39,776 bases of DNA, from the NCBI GenBank assembly GCA_910586735.1, contig CAJUJW010000021.1, positions 1 to 39,776 of the forward strand, in the 5' to 3' direction. The stretch comes from an uncultured Oscillibacter sp. Its GTDB lineage: Bacteria > Bacillota > Clostridia > Oscillospirales > Oscillospiraceae. The notes below the pieces were generated by a model, which saw only the letters and a program-made list of their open reading frames with translations, was not told where the DNA came from and searched no databases. A program made the position numbers and the translations under genes. Shown one piece after another: positions 6,977-16,113 of the stretch. Position 1 is the stretch's first letter. The number at the start of each line of letters is the position of its first letter.

Positions 6977-9900
6977 GCTTGCCTTTGACCCGCAGTTTCT
7001 TTCCAATCCCCACCAGTATCAGCAGCACGCCGGCAGCCGCCAGCAGCCATGTCGGCCACCAATTAACCCCGGTTTGCGGGATTCTCGGGGTATCGGGGGT
7101 TCTGGGAGTGCTGGGTGTGGCGGGAGTGCTGGGAGTATCGGGCGTGCTGGGGGTACTGGGCGTAGTGGGAGTGCTGGGCGTAGTGGGGGTACTGGGGGTT
7201 TTAGGCGTGCTGGGGGGAATGGGAGGGACAGGAGGATTGGGGGGAACAGGAGGAACGGGAGGTTTCGGGGTATCGGGAACCTCCGGCGGCGTCTTGGGAA
7301 TGTCATCGTTGAAGATGGTGAAGTTCAGCCCGTCGCCTTTGCTGACAAAAGCTGTAAAGCCATCGGGAACCACCGGCTCCCCAACGGTCCACGCGGCTTT
7401 GCCGTCCAGGCCGCTCCATGTATGCACCCAGCCGTTCCCGGCGTTCAGCTCCACCGCGTCATGCGGCGCGCCGTTCCGGTAGAGCACCGCCGTCACGGAC
7501 GGGGCCATCTGGCCGCCGTCGTCCAGGACCCAGACCTTTCTTACCGTGACCTGGACCTCCGACGGTTCCACCGGGGGCTGTCCGTCCTTGTGGTTGACAA
7601 ACGCCGCCGTGGACGTTTCCCCGTCCACAATAGCGCCGCTGTCACCCGTTTTCGTGACGGTATATCCCTCGTTTCCGCTTTCCTTCACAACATAGGCGGT
7701 TCCCCCGGGCAGACCCTCAATCGTTACGCTCTGGCCGTCCTTGAGGGTGAAGGGCAGCTCGCAGGGCAGCGTATAGGTCTTGCCGTCATGGGTAAAGTCT
7801 CCCACACCCGTCAAATTGACGGTGAACGCAAATTCCTTTGTCTTGTCGCCACCGGAACCTGTAACCGTTTTCTGAATGGTCAGGCTGCCGCCGTCCGTCT
7901 TGGGGAACTCCTTCCGCGAGTTGGTGAAGCTGGCCTTGAAATCGCCGTCCGCCGTGATTTCGCCGGTATAAGAACCGGCCTGCGGACGCGTATGCCAACC
8001 CGTTTCCGCCGCCTCCGTCACGATAAACCGGGTCCCCGCCGGCAAGCCCAGAATCGTAAGGGCCTCGTTGTGGCGGAGAAGGAGCGTATCTCCATTCGCC
8101 ACTTTGCCCGCTTTATCCTCGCCGTAGAAATAGTAATCATACTTGCCGTCCAGGGGGGTGCCGTTTTCGTCGGTTAGTTCTACGGTAAAGGAAAAGAACT
8201 TTGTGTAGTCCGCGTCTGCCGAAGCCTCTGTCACCTTTTTGCCGATGGTCAGCTTGCCGGTATCGGAGGTAATTTTGTCCGTCACCACCACCAAATTCAG
8301 CAGGCTGAACAGGTTGGTCAAATCGATTCCTCCCAAATCGTCCATGTTGGCTTCTGGAGGCTCGGGATCATACTGCTTCTCTGAGACCGCGGCGTAGTTC
8401 TGCTGGACCCGCGTGCGAATAAAGCCGGTGTCGGTGACAAAGAAGGGCTTGTAATTTTTTCCTCCGTCCTGGTCGTGAAGACCGTAGTCTACAAACTCGT
8501 TGCGTTTAAAGTGGAGGTTCATACTGCGCGGAATCTTGGTTCCCTCCAGAGTGGCGTCTTCCCAGCCGTCCAGCTGGAAATTCTCGCTGGACTGGACCTG
8601 CATGAAGGCCGTAAGGTCCTGGAGCGTCACATCCACATCGTTGCCCATGGCGTACTGGCGCATCGTCTGCGTCAGGCAGCCCACATCCGCCGCGACGCTG
8701 ACCCCGTTGTCCGGGGTGCCCGCGTCCGCGTAGATACCGTAGACTCCCACCACCACGGGGGTCACGGTCCCGTTCAGAGGATATCCACTGGGGGCCTTCG
8801 TCTCTTTCAGGTAATACCGGCTGTTGGTACTGTTGGCCCAGACCATTTTGGCCTGGCCCTCCGCGTCGCTTCCGGTGGGAGAGAAAACCAGCATTCCGTC
8901 TTGGTCGGTGGTGCCGGAGGCCGCCGGTGTTCCGGTGCAGCCCGGATTGTTGTACAGAGCAAATCCCGCCCCCTGCTTAGGCTTGCCGTCCTGGTCGATT
9001 TTCAGCACCCGCAGCTCCCGCCGCTCATTGGGAATGTAGATCAGGGAGCGGAAATCCCTGGTGAACTGGTCCACGCTGATCAGGCGGAAAATATCCCTGG
9101 CAGTGACATCGCCAATGGCCTTAAGGGCCTCATCCACCCCTTTTTCCGCCACATATTTTTGCAGGGCGGTATAACGTTCTGCGGCACTGGCCCCCGTGAC
9201 GTTCAAGGCCGCCAGAGCCGTGGGCGAGAAAAACCCATAGACCATCTGCATATCGCCATTGTCGGGATTGTTAAGCAGATAGCGGCTGGCCAGGCCGGGC
9301 AGATCGTAGAGCTTCCCATACAGGCGCGTATTCTCGGCATCCCAATCCAAGTACCAATCGGCGTAGTTCTCTCCACCGGCCTGCTCCAGCGCGGCCCGAA
9401 GAACGAAGCCCCGCCAATCTGGAATGCCGCCGCTGGCTTTCACGGACCCAAACCCGGTCATATTGCTGCCGTAGAGCGCCATCCAGGAGCCCGTGGAGCG
9501 CTGCTTCATCAAGGGCACCGCCACCACCAGGCCGTCTACTACATCTTGGATGGGCACCGCCTCACTACCGGAGGTGGGACGGCCGTTTTTATCTATGTCG
9601 GCAGCGTAGTAGAGATTCTGGGGACCGACGATATTGGACACAGAGCAGGCGTATGCCCCGGTGGTCCAGCGGTTGGCCACGGAAAGCATGGAGGTATCCG
9701 CGTCATAGTGGAGCGCGATGTCAATCGGCTGGGCGCGGTAGCCATCGGGGGCCTTGGTCTCCCGCAGGACGTAATATTGGTCGCCCTGGTCGGCAAAATT
9801 GAAGAGGCCGCCTTCGGGCGTATGGAACACGGCGGAGCCGTTTTCATCCGTGGTAAGCGTAACCAGGGGCCCGCCGCCGACATTCGGCGTTACATAAAAT

Positions 9901-12662
9901 GTATCTTTTCCCACACTGCCGTCGTCCGTGTACAGGCACGGAATGCTTCCCGCGTTGTTGTTCCTGACAGCCGGATAGAGTGCAAATTCCACGTCGGGAA
10001 TAGGGTTCCCGTTCTGGTCCACCTTCACGATATTCTGGTAGAGCAGTGGCTGGAGGTTGAAGCGCAGGGCGATGCTGGAGTCGTAGTTGCCCCGCTCCAG
10101 ATAGAACATTTTCAGGGTGTGGGTCGTATTGCTGGCGAAGGTGCTCCCCTTCCAGTCGGCGGCATTGATATCTACATCTACTCCGGCATCCTTGAAAAGC
10201 TGCCTCAGGGTGGTCTGAGTCACCAGGTTCGCGGGGTCCTTGGGATCTTCGGGGATACCTTTGGTTTTGAACGAGCGGCCAATGCAGACATCGCCGGACT
10301 GAAAGTCGATGGTACCGTAGATTTCGCTGTGAATGCCGCCCAGGTCCAGAACCAGCACGTCGTCGATGAATATCCACACGTCGTCGTCGCCGGAGAACTG
10401 GAAGGACATGGGCTGGGCCTTGGTCCCGGAACCAATCATGCCGTTCACGGGCTGGCGGAAATCCACGTCCACCGTCATGCCCAGATGGTGGTTCATGGAA
10501 TTGCGGGAGCAGGCCACACTGCTGGTCAGTTTATCGCCGTTCAGGCCGGTAAAGACCTCGGAGCCCTTGTTGAAGGGGAAGAAATTGCCGATGCTGGTGT
10601 CCCCGTCCGTCCGAACAGTGGCCGGGGCGTCATAGAGGATGAAATGATTTTTGTCGCCCTCCTGCCTGAACTCGGCGAAGTTTTCCCGCATGTTGTAGTA
10701 ATAGTAGCCGTCGTTGTCCAGCTGGAACAGGCCGGTTACGTCTTCGTAACTGGTCTTATAGGTGTTTGGTTCGTTTGGGTCAAAGAGGTATTGCAGGGAT
10801 TCGGAGGCTGTGTCAATATCTTTGCCCCACGTCCTGATAACATCTTTACTTAGATTCTGGATATCTGTTCCTTTGTAAGGATTTCCGCCGATAGAAGTGC
10901 CTAGGGTTTCTTCCTCCGTTCCGGCCAACTGGTAGTCTCGGACTAATTCATAATCTCGGAACTGGTCTTTTGCTGCCGGGAGATTTAATTCAGGGTAGCC
11001 GTTGTTCAGAGTCTTCTTTACAATCCCCTCCATACCGGCGTATTTGTTTCCGTATTGGGTGCTTTCACCAGCCCCCTTGTTCCACAGACCGGCATGAATC
11101 AGTCCATCCCCGAACAGAAGTAAGTGCCTTTCATTGATGCCTTTATTCCAATCTTTTACAGTGGAAAACGGCGTATTGTTTGAGCCTGTTGTTAGATTGC
11201 CTTGCTCATCCGCATTGGGGCGCATATGCCAGTCGCTTTTTTTCAGAATGTCGCCGTTGGTGGACGCCGTGGGTTTTTTGCCGTAGTCTTCCACCCAGTA
11301 GTCGAACAGGTTGACCTTGACGTTCTGCGGGGCGGCGGGGGTGACGATGTGGGGATTCAAGTCAAGGAACTGAATCACAGCTTTCAACTGCAAGGGGCCG
11401 CTGGTTGATCCTACCCCCTGGTTGATCTCCCAGGTAAGGGTTGATTTCCCTTTTGGCGTCAGTTTGTTCTCGCCGTACTGAATAGTGGGAAGGGGTTCCC
11501 AGTCAAGGCTCAATCTGCCTGCATGGGAAGGAGCTCCTGTTGGCGGATTTGGGTCTTTACCCTCATACTCAAAGCCATCCACATTGCTGGTTGTATATCC
11601 ATAACCCCGGACCTTTTCAGGCAGGATCTGTTTCACTCGTTCCGCCAGCTCCTGTGGGGATAAGCCCGCCGGAAGCCTTATATCGATTGTCCACATTCCA
11701 TCTGTGTCTTGATAAACACTGGTCCCGGTGCGGGGAATAAATCTGCATACATTGAGCGCCTTGTCAACAGCCATGGCCTCTCCCCCGCCCAGCTCCAGCA
11801 GCGCTTCCAGCGCCGGGACGCCGCCGGTGAGGACATACTCCCCGGGCAGGGCGGCGGTCAGGGTGTAGTCTCCCTCCCAGGCTCCTTCCTCCGAAATCAC
11901 GCCGAGGTCCCAGGTCACATCCGCTGTTTTGGGGCCCGCCGCCGTCTGGACCGTGACGGTCCTGGGAAGCAGCTCCTCCAGAATCTCCCGGGTGACGGGC
12001 TGTTCCCGGCTGACGCCGGACATGCCCAGGCCCCATGTACCGGCGTCCGCGTTCCAGACCAGCGCGCCCGCCTCGTCGTTCCACTCCCACGCGGTGACGC
12101 ACCACTCGCAGAGGAACGCGCAGGGGTGTTCCTCCGCCTCCTCCACGAGGCCGCAGGCGTCGTCGTGTACATGGGCGCAGGGTACCCCCTCCACCGGCGC
12201 GGAATACCCGCACGTCTCATCGTGTTGGTGGGCGCAGGGGGTTCCCTCCTTGGCCGGAGTGTAAGCGCACGCGAGGTCGTGCAGGAGATTCCCGTCCTCG
12301 TCTACCTCCGCGCACTCCATATCGCAGGGGATTTCCTCCGTCCCCTCGGCATAGCCGCAGGTCTCGTCGTGTTCGTGGGCGCAGGGCGTTCCCTCCTCTG
12401 GCGCGATGTACCCGCAGTTCCCGTCATGGACATGGGCGCAAGGGGTCCCCTCCATGGCCGCCTGCCAGCCGCAGCTGTCATCGTGCCGCTCGTGGTGCGG
12501 GCACAGCCCAGCGGGTTCCTCCGCCGCGAAAGCGATGGGCGCGACGGCATTCCCTATGAGGGACAGCGCCAGCGCGGCGCACAGGGCTATGGCCGTCCAT
12601 TTTTGGACGGCCATCTGTGCCGCCGATTTGCGCAGCCTCTTCCCACCACGACGCCTTTTCAT
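6966..12662 (-). CDS. Giant sortase-anchored surface protein (fibro-slime, SpaA/Cna-B domains)
   Basis: 1898 residues. Signal peptide about 1-46. Residues 52-190 hold repeats of PCAHxHDxxCGY type, rich in Cys and His. A fibro-slime/PA14-like domain near 750-790 shows SGDDDVWIFIDDVLVLDLGG. SpaA/Cna-B-type beta domains follow near 877 (NIVKVDQNGNPIPDVEFALY), 1217 (LRVLKIDQDGKPKQGAGFALY), 1465, 1590 and 1700, several with a YxLxETKAP-like strand that in pilins makes isopeptide bonds. Residues about 1790-1860 are a Pro/Thr/Ser stalk. The C-terminus has IPQTG, a membrane helix and a Lys/Arg tail. It is probably an adhesin or pilus-like protein. AAGGAG precedes the ATG. Confidence 0.93.
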   Translation of the reverse strand: MKRRRGGKRLRKSAAQMAVQKWTAIALCAALALSLIGNAVAPIAFAAEEPAGLCPHHERHDDSCGWQAAMEGTPCAHVHDGNCGYIAPEEGTPCAHEHDETCGYAEGTEEIPCDMECAEVDEDGNLLHDLACAYTPAKEGTPCAHQHDETCGYSAPVEGVPCAHVHDDACGLVEEAEEHPCAFLCEWCVTAWEWNDEAGALVWNADAGTWGLGMSGVSREQPVTREILEELLPRTVTVQTAAGPKTADVTWDLGVISEEGAWEGDYTLTAALPGEYVLTGGVPALEALLELGGGEAMAVDKALNVCRFIPRTGTSVYQDTDGMWTIDIRLPAGLSPQELAERVKQILPEKVRGYGYTTSNVDGFEYEGKDPNPPTGAPSHAGRLSLDWEPLPTIQYGENKLTPKGKSTLTWEINQGVGSTSGPLQLKAVIQFLDLNPHIVTPAAPQNVKVNLFDYWVEDYGKKPTASTNGDILKKSDWHMRPNADEQGNLTTGSNNTPFSTVKDWNKGINERHLLLFGDGLIHAGLWNKGAGESTQYGNKYAGMEGIVKKTLNNGYPELNLPAAKDQFRDYELVRDYQLAGTEEETLGTSIGGNPYKGTDIQNLSKDVIRTWGKDIDTASESLQYLFDPNEPNTYKTSYEDVTGLFQLDNDGYYYYNMRENFAEFRQEGDKNHFILYDAPATVRTDGDTSIGNFFPFNKGSEVFTGLNGDKLTSSVACSRNSMNHHLGMTVDVDFRQPVNGMIGSGTKAQPMSFQFSGDDDVWIFIDDVLVLDLGGIHSEIYGTIDFQSGDVCIGRSFKTKGIPEDPKDPANLVTQTTLRQLFKDAGVDVDINAADWKGSTFASNTTHTLKMFYLERGNYDSSIALRFNLQPLLYQNIVKVDQNGNPIPDVEFALYPAVRNNNAGSIPCLYTDDGSVGKDTFYVTPNVGGGPLVTLTTDENGSAVFHTPEGGLFNFADQGDQYYVLRETKAPDGYRAQPIDIALHYDADTSMLSVANRWTTGAYACSVSNIVGPQNLYYAADIDKNGRPTSGSEAVPIQDVVDGLVVAVPLMKQRSTGSWMALYGSNMTGFGSVKASGGIPDWRGFVLRAALEQAGGENYADWYLDWDAENTRLYGKLYDLPGLASRYLLNNPDNGDMQMVYGFFSPTALAALNVTGASAAERYTALQKYVAEKGVDEALKAIGDVTARDIFRLISVDQFTRDFRSLIYIPNERRELRVLKIDQDGKPKQGAGFALYNNPGCTGTPAASGTTDQDGMLVFSPTGSDAEGQAKMVWANSTNSRYYLKETKAPSGYPLNGTVTPVVVGVYGIYADAGTPDNGVSVAADVGCLTQTMRQYAMGNDVDVTLQDLTAFMQVQSSENFQLDGWEDATLEGTKIPRSMNLHFKRNEFVDYGLHDQDGGKNYKPFFVTDTGFIRTRVQQNYAAVSEKQYDPEPPEANMDDLGGIDLTNLFSLLNLVVVTDKITSDTGKLTIGKKVTEASADADYTKFFSFTVELTDENGTPLDGKYDYYFYGEDKAGKVANGDTLLLRHNEALTILGLPAGTRFIVTEAAETGWHTRPQAGSYTGEITADGDFKASFTNSRKEFPKTDGGSLTIQKTVTGSGGDKTKEFAFTVNLTGVGDFTHDGKTYTLPCELPFTLKDGQSVTIEGLPGGTAYVVKESGNEGYTVTKTGDSGAIVDGETSTAAFVNHKDGQPPVEPSEVQVTVRKVWVLDDGGQMAPSVTAVLYRNGAPHDAVELNAGNGWVHTWSGLDGKAAWTVGEPVVPDGFTAFVSKGDGLNFTIFNDDIPKTPPEVPDTPKPPVPPVPPNPPVPPIPPSTPKTPSTPTTPSTPTTPSTPSTPDTPSTPATPSTPRTPDTPRIPQTGVNWWPTWLLAAAGVLLILVGIGKKLRVKGKHEA
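7081..7282 (-). repeat. Pro/Thr/Ser stalk repeats of the surface protein
   Basis: Degenerate short repeats of 6-18 bp encoding TPSTPTTPSTP-like units and PPVPPNPP-like units just before the IPQTG signal. They are expected to span the cell wall and to vary in copy number. Confidence 0.85.
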
Positions 12663-12742
12663 ATAGCAAACACTCCTTGCGTTTTGTGAAATTTCTGAAA
12701 ATGAGATATATTACACGCAAAAACAAGCCTTTTTCTACCTAA

Positions 12743-12770
12743 ATTATAACGCGTTTTTTGTGCCTGTCAA
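12743..12770 (-). promoter_or_regulatory. Near-consensus promoter of the surface protein-sortase operon
   Basis: Minus strand TTGACA (12765-12770), 16-bp spacer, TATAAT (12743-12748). Both hexamers are perfect. The leader to the ATG is about 75 nt. Confidence 0.9.
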
Positions 12771-12783
12771 TGTGAAATTGTAT

Positions 12784-12945
12784 TATAATAGGAGTGTTGC
12801 ACAGTTTTTATTGGGCTGTGCGGTACTTCTGCCCGCAATTTTATCCCTGGAATGCCTTGCGCTGTCGGGCTTTCCGCTCGTGGGGCCGCCCAGGCTCAGA
12901 GCCACTGCATGGACGCGAAAATGCCCATGGCAGAAGTATTTTAAC
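12784..12945 (+). ncRNA. Candidate small structured RNA
   Basis: A TATAAT at 12784-12789 faces right. Downstream, TACTTCTGCC (12824-12833) pairs perfectly with GGCAGAAGTA (12929-12938), closing a 115-nt structure with GC-rich inner hairpins and a short T run after it. No protein frame in this stretch looks real. The long closing stem is compatible with a 6S-like RNA, but I cannot match any known family. The candidate -35 is poor. Confidence 0.3.
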
Positions 12946-13012
12946 GCGTACGATATTTCACGTTCGCGGAATCCGGCAAGCTCTCCGGGGCAATCCCCTG
13001 ATTTGAACACAC

Positions 13013-13051
13013 AAAAGGGCAGCCGGACGAGCTTCGCTCATCCAGCTGCCC
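13013..13051 (-). terminator. Terminator of the opp-peptidase-nitroreductase operon
   Basis: Minus strand GGGCAGCTGGATGAGC-GAA-GCTCGTCCGGCTGCCC followed by TTTT, about 45 bp after the nitroreductase stop. Confidence 0.8.
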
Positions 13052-13094
13052 TCCTGTCATTTTTAGCTTTTTCCCTTTTTCCAACAGAGGCAAA

Positions 13095-13880
13095 CTACCG
13101 CAAGGGATACCCCACGGGGGCGGCGTAGACGGGGAACTCCTCCTGGCCGTCAAGGCCGAACAGGGTGCAGCAGCGTTCATGGTCGAAGGCGGCGACGGCG
13201 CAGGTTCCCAGGCCCAGGGCCTCCGCCGCCAGGTACAGATTCTGCCCCACGTGGCCGATATCCATCATGGCGGTGCGGTGGGCGTAGATTCCATAGCGCC
13301 ACTCTGCCCGGTAGGCCGCCATGCTCCAATAGAACACCACGGCGGCCTCCGCGGCCCAGCGCTGTCCGTGGAGGCTGGCGGCGGCGCTTTCCGGCAGCGC
13401 CTCCACCGGATGGAGAAACTCCAGAACGTGCTCCATGGGCAAGTAGTGATACGCGCCGGGGGCCAGGTTCTCCGCTCTCTGTATAAGAAGGTAGGTCTCA
13501 AAGGGGTGCCGCGCCCCGCCGGAGGGCACGGTGCGCCAGGTGGCGTAGTTCTTTCCGCAGATTCCCTTCACCCCTTGGCAGGCCCAGAGGAGATAGGAGA
13601 TCTGGAGTAAAGTCACCGGCTCCTCCCCGTAGGCCCGGACGCTGTGGCGGCGCGTCAGCAGCTCCTCCAGGGTGAGGTCCGCCCTCAGGGGCGAAAAATC
13701 CCGGGGGAGGGGGACGCGGGACTCCGGCGGGGCCATGGGCGCCTTCACCATCGGGGGCTGGGGAAGTCCCCGGTCCTGGTCCGACTCAAAGTCCGCCCGG
13801 TAAGGGTCGTCCGCCCGGACGCCCTGTATCCATATCCGGTTTTGTTGAATCAGCCGCCGCTGTAAGGCTTCGTCCAGCAT
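13095..13880 (-). CDS. SagB/ThcOx-type nitroreductase-family dehydrogenase
   Basis: 261 residues. The body has the nitroreductase fold signatures: a RRHSVRAYG FMN-binding start (about 77-85), a PSGGARHPFETYLLI segment (about 118-132) typical of the SagB/ThcOx group, and IGHVGQNLYLAAEALGLGTC toward the end. Such enzymes bind FMN and oxidise or reduce small substrates; in azol(in)e peptides SagB oxidises the ring. No cyclodehydratase is nearby, so peptide modification is not implied. It is the last gene of the opp operon, a few bases after the M20 peptidase, which suggests a substrate released from imported peptides. Confidence 0.88.
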   Translation of the reverse strand: MLDEALQRRLIQQNRIWIQGVRADDPYRADFESDQDRGLPQPPMVKAPMAPPESRVPLPRDFSPLRADLTLEELLTRRHSVRAYGEEPVTLLQISYLLWACQGVKGICGKNYATWRTVPSGGARHPFETYLLIQRAENLAPGAYHYLPMEHVLEFLHPVEALPESAAASLHGQRWAAEAAVVFYWSMAAYRAEWRYGIYAHRTAMMDIGHVGQNLYLAAEALGLGTCAVAAFDHERCCTLFGLDGQEEFPVYAAPVGYPLR

Positions 13881-13888
13881 AATATCTT

Positions 13889-15163
13889 CTACTCCATCTC
13901 CAGCAGGTTTTCCAGGGCCCGGCGGTAAATACGGCGCAGGCGCTCCAGATTCTCCAGGGTGATATACTCGTCCGCCTGGTGCTCCCGGCTCTCCTCCCCG
14001 GGAAAGTTGGGGCCAAAGGCAATGATGTTGTCCATCGCCCGGGCGTAGGTCCCCCCGCCGATGGCCAGGGGCTCGGAAAAGTCCCCGCTCTCCTCCCGGT
14101 AGGCGCTTAAAAGCCGCTCCATGACGGCGCCCTTCCGGTCCAGAAACACAGGCCGCAGGGGGTGATAGGGCTGGATTTGGAAGCCGTAAGGCTTTACCGC
14201 CGCCTCCACTTGGGCGGCCACCTCCTGGGCGGACTGGGTTTCCGGGTGGCGGATATCGATGGTCAGGCGCGCCTGGCCCTCCTGAACGCGCAGCATCCCC
14301 ACGTTCAGGGACAGGGGGCCGCTCTCCGGGGACCGGGCGGCGATGCCCAGCTTTTTCCCGTACACGTCCCCGCCGAAGAGGGCCTGATAGGCTTTGGCAA
14401 AGGGCACGTCCTCCCGCGCCAGCTGCTCCATGAGCCGGTCGATGGCGTTTTCCCCCTCCCAGGGGGCGCTGCCGTGGGCCGGTTTTCCAGAGGCGCTGTG
14501 ACTGCCTGAGGCGGTTTCCGCCCGGCAGAAATCCGGCACGATATTGGGCGCGGTCCCGCCCTGGGCGGAGAGGAGGCCGCTGGCCTCCTGGGGCATGGCC
14601 AGCGTTAGGACCAGGACCCCCTTTTCACAGTAGATGGCGGGAAAATCCCCGTCCGGGGTGAAGCCATAGTCCACCGGGCCCTCCTCCCGGAGATAGGCCT
14701 CCATGTCCAGCCAGTCGCCGTTCTCCTCGGTCTGGCCGAAGATGAGCCGGACCCGCTTGGGCAGGGGCCGGCCGCCGTAGGCGTCCAGCAAATCCCGCAG
14801 GGCGTAGGTGCAGACCACGGCGGGGCCCTTGTCGTCAACGCTTCCCCGCCCGTAGAGCCGCCCGTCCCGGACCGTGCCGGCAAAGGGCGGCACGGTCCAG
14901 CCGTTTCCCGCCGGAACCACGTCCAGGTGGCTCAGGACGCCGATGACCTTCTCACCCTGGCCCGCCTCGGCGTAGCCGTACAGCCCTCCGGCGTTCTTCA
15001 CCCGGAAGCCCAGCGCCTCACAGAGGGACAGGGTGTACTCCAGCGCCCTGGCGGGACCCGGGCCGAAGGGCAGGCCCTCCTTCCCGTGTTCCGCCACGGA
15101 TTCAATGGCCAGCAGACCCCCCAGGGCCTCCAGCATCGGGGGCGCTTCCCTCCGGCCGCTCAC
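13889..15163 (-). CDS. M20 family dipeptidase, PepV-like
   Basis: 424 residues. GTG start at 15163 overlaps the oppF stop as GTGA and has GGAGGG seven bases upstream; an ATG nine codons on is the alternative. Metal-binding motifs of M20 enzymes are visible: SHLDVVPAG, GRGSVDDKGP, FGQTEENGDW with the catalytic Glu pair, a TPDGDFPAIY segment and a late GGGTYARA stretch. These zinc enzymes hydrolyse dipeptides in the cytoplasm. Directly behind a complete oligopeptide importer, it probably trims imported peptides. The length is slightly short of the 465-residue PepV norm. Confidence 0.9.
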   Translation of the reverse strand: MSGRREAPPMLEALGGLLAIESVAEHGKEGLPFGPGPARALEYTLSLCEALGFRVKNAGGLYGYAEAGQGEKVIGVLSHLDVVPAGNGWTVPPFAGTVRDGRLYGRGSVDDKGPAVVCTYALRDLLDAYGGRPLPKRVRLIFGQTEENGDWLDMEAYLREEGPVDYGFTPDGDFPAIYCEKGVLVLTLAMPQEASGLLSAQGGTAPNIVPDFCRAETASGSHSASGKPAHGSAPWEGENAIDRLMEQLAREDVPFAKAYQALFGGDVYGKKLGIAARSPESGPLSLNVGMLRVQEGQARLTIDIRHPETQSAQEVAAQVEAAVKPYGFQIQPYHPLRPVFLDRKGAVMERLLSAYREESGDFSEPLAIGGGTYARAMDNIIAFGPNFPGEESREHQADEYITLENLERLRRIYRRALENLLEME

Positions 15164-16113
15164 AGCGCCGCCCTCCGGCAGGCCACGAAGTGACCCGGCC
15201 CGGCCTCCTCAAAGGGAATCTCCCCCTGGGTACACTCCTCCGTGGCGTAGGGGCAGCGGGGCGCGAAGCGGCAGCCGGGCTTGGGGTTGATTGGATTGGT
15301 GACCTCGCCCCGGATGAGCTGGGGCTTTTTGTCCCGCATGGCGATGCTGGGCACGGGAATGGCGGAGAGAAGGGCCTTGGTATAGGGGTGCAGGGGATTT
15401 TTGAACAGGGCCTTGCTCTCGCTGTACTCCACGCACTTGCCCAGGTACATGACGGCGATGTGATTGGAAATGTGCCGCACCACGGAGAGGTCATGGGTGA
15501 TGAACATATAGGTCAGGTTCCGCTCCTCCTGAAGGTCCATGAGCAGGTTCAGAATCTGGGCCTGGATGGACACGTCCAGGGCGGACACCGGCTCGTCGCA
15601 GACAATGAACTTGGGGTTCAGCGCCAGGGCCCGGGCCACGCCGATGCGCTGGCGGCGGCCTCCGTCCAGCTCGTGGGGATAGGCCCCGGAGAGGCGTTCC
15701 GCCAGGCCCACGGTGTCCATGAGCCTGGCCACCTGCTCGTAAACCTCGGCCCGGCCGCTGTGCTCCCCGGCCACCAGCAGGGGCTCGGCGATGAGCTCCT
15801 GAACGCTCATGCGGGGGTTGAGGCTGGAGTAGGGGTCCTGGAAAATCATCTGCATGTCCCGGCGAAGCTGCTTCACCCCCTTGCGGCGGGTGATGTCCTC
15901 CCCCTCGAAGAGGATGCGGCCGGAGGTGGGCTCGTGGAGCCGCAGCACCGTGCGCCCCAGGGTGGACTTGCCGCAGCCGGACTCGCCCACCACGCCCAGG
16001 GTCTCCCCCGCCTGGATTTGGAGGCTGATTCCGTCCACGGCGTGAAGCTGGGCGTGCTTGCCGGCGCGGAAGTATTTCGTCAGGTTCTCCACCTGAATGA
16101 GGGGCTGGCTCAT
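15160..16113 (-). CDS. oppF: Oligopeptide/dipeptide ABC transporter ATPase, second subunit
   Basis: 317 residues from ATG 16113, which has AGGAGGT six bases upstream and overlaps the oppD stop as ATGA. Walker A is GESGCGKST, the signature is LDGGRRQRI (a variant common in Firmicutes OppF), Walker B is FIVCDEPVSALD and the switch is THDLSVV. The C-terminal region has the oligopeptide ABC extension CRFAPRCPYATEEC, which in related proteins holds an iron-sulfur or zinc site. It powers import with oppD through the oppB/oppC pore; the binding lipoprotein is encoded in the divergent operon. Confidence 0.95.
   Translation of the reverse strand: MSQPLIQVENLTKYFRAGKHAQLHAVDGISLQIQAGETLGVVGESGCGKSTLGRTVLRLHEPTSGRILFEGEDITRRKGVKQLRRDMQMIFQDPYSSLNPRMSVQELIAEPLLVAGEHSGRAEVYEQVARLMDTVGLAERLSGAYPHELDGGRRQRIGVARALALNPKFIVCDEPVSALDVSIQAQILNLLMDLQEERNLTYMFITHDLSVVRHISNHIAVMYLGKCVEYSESKALFKNPLHPYTKALLSAIPVPSIAMRDKKPQLIRGEVTNPINPKPGCRFAPRCPYATEECTQGEIPFEEAGPGHFVACRRAAL

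Noticed and set aside
7081..7282. Short regular repeats considered as a CRISPR array
   Set aside because: Units are too short, lack distinct spacers and encode the Pro/Thr/Ser stalk in frame.
8475..10853. Plus-strand open frame of 792 codons inside the surface protein gene
   Set aside because: Antisense shadow of the GC-rich 1898-codon gene; composition is His/Val/Gly-biased and no domain or ribosome site is seen.
13095..13880. SagB-like enzyme considered as part of a thiazole/oxazole peptide cluster
   Set aside because: No YcaO cyclodehydratase or precursor is adjacent; the gene belongs to the opp-peptidase operon.
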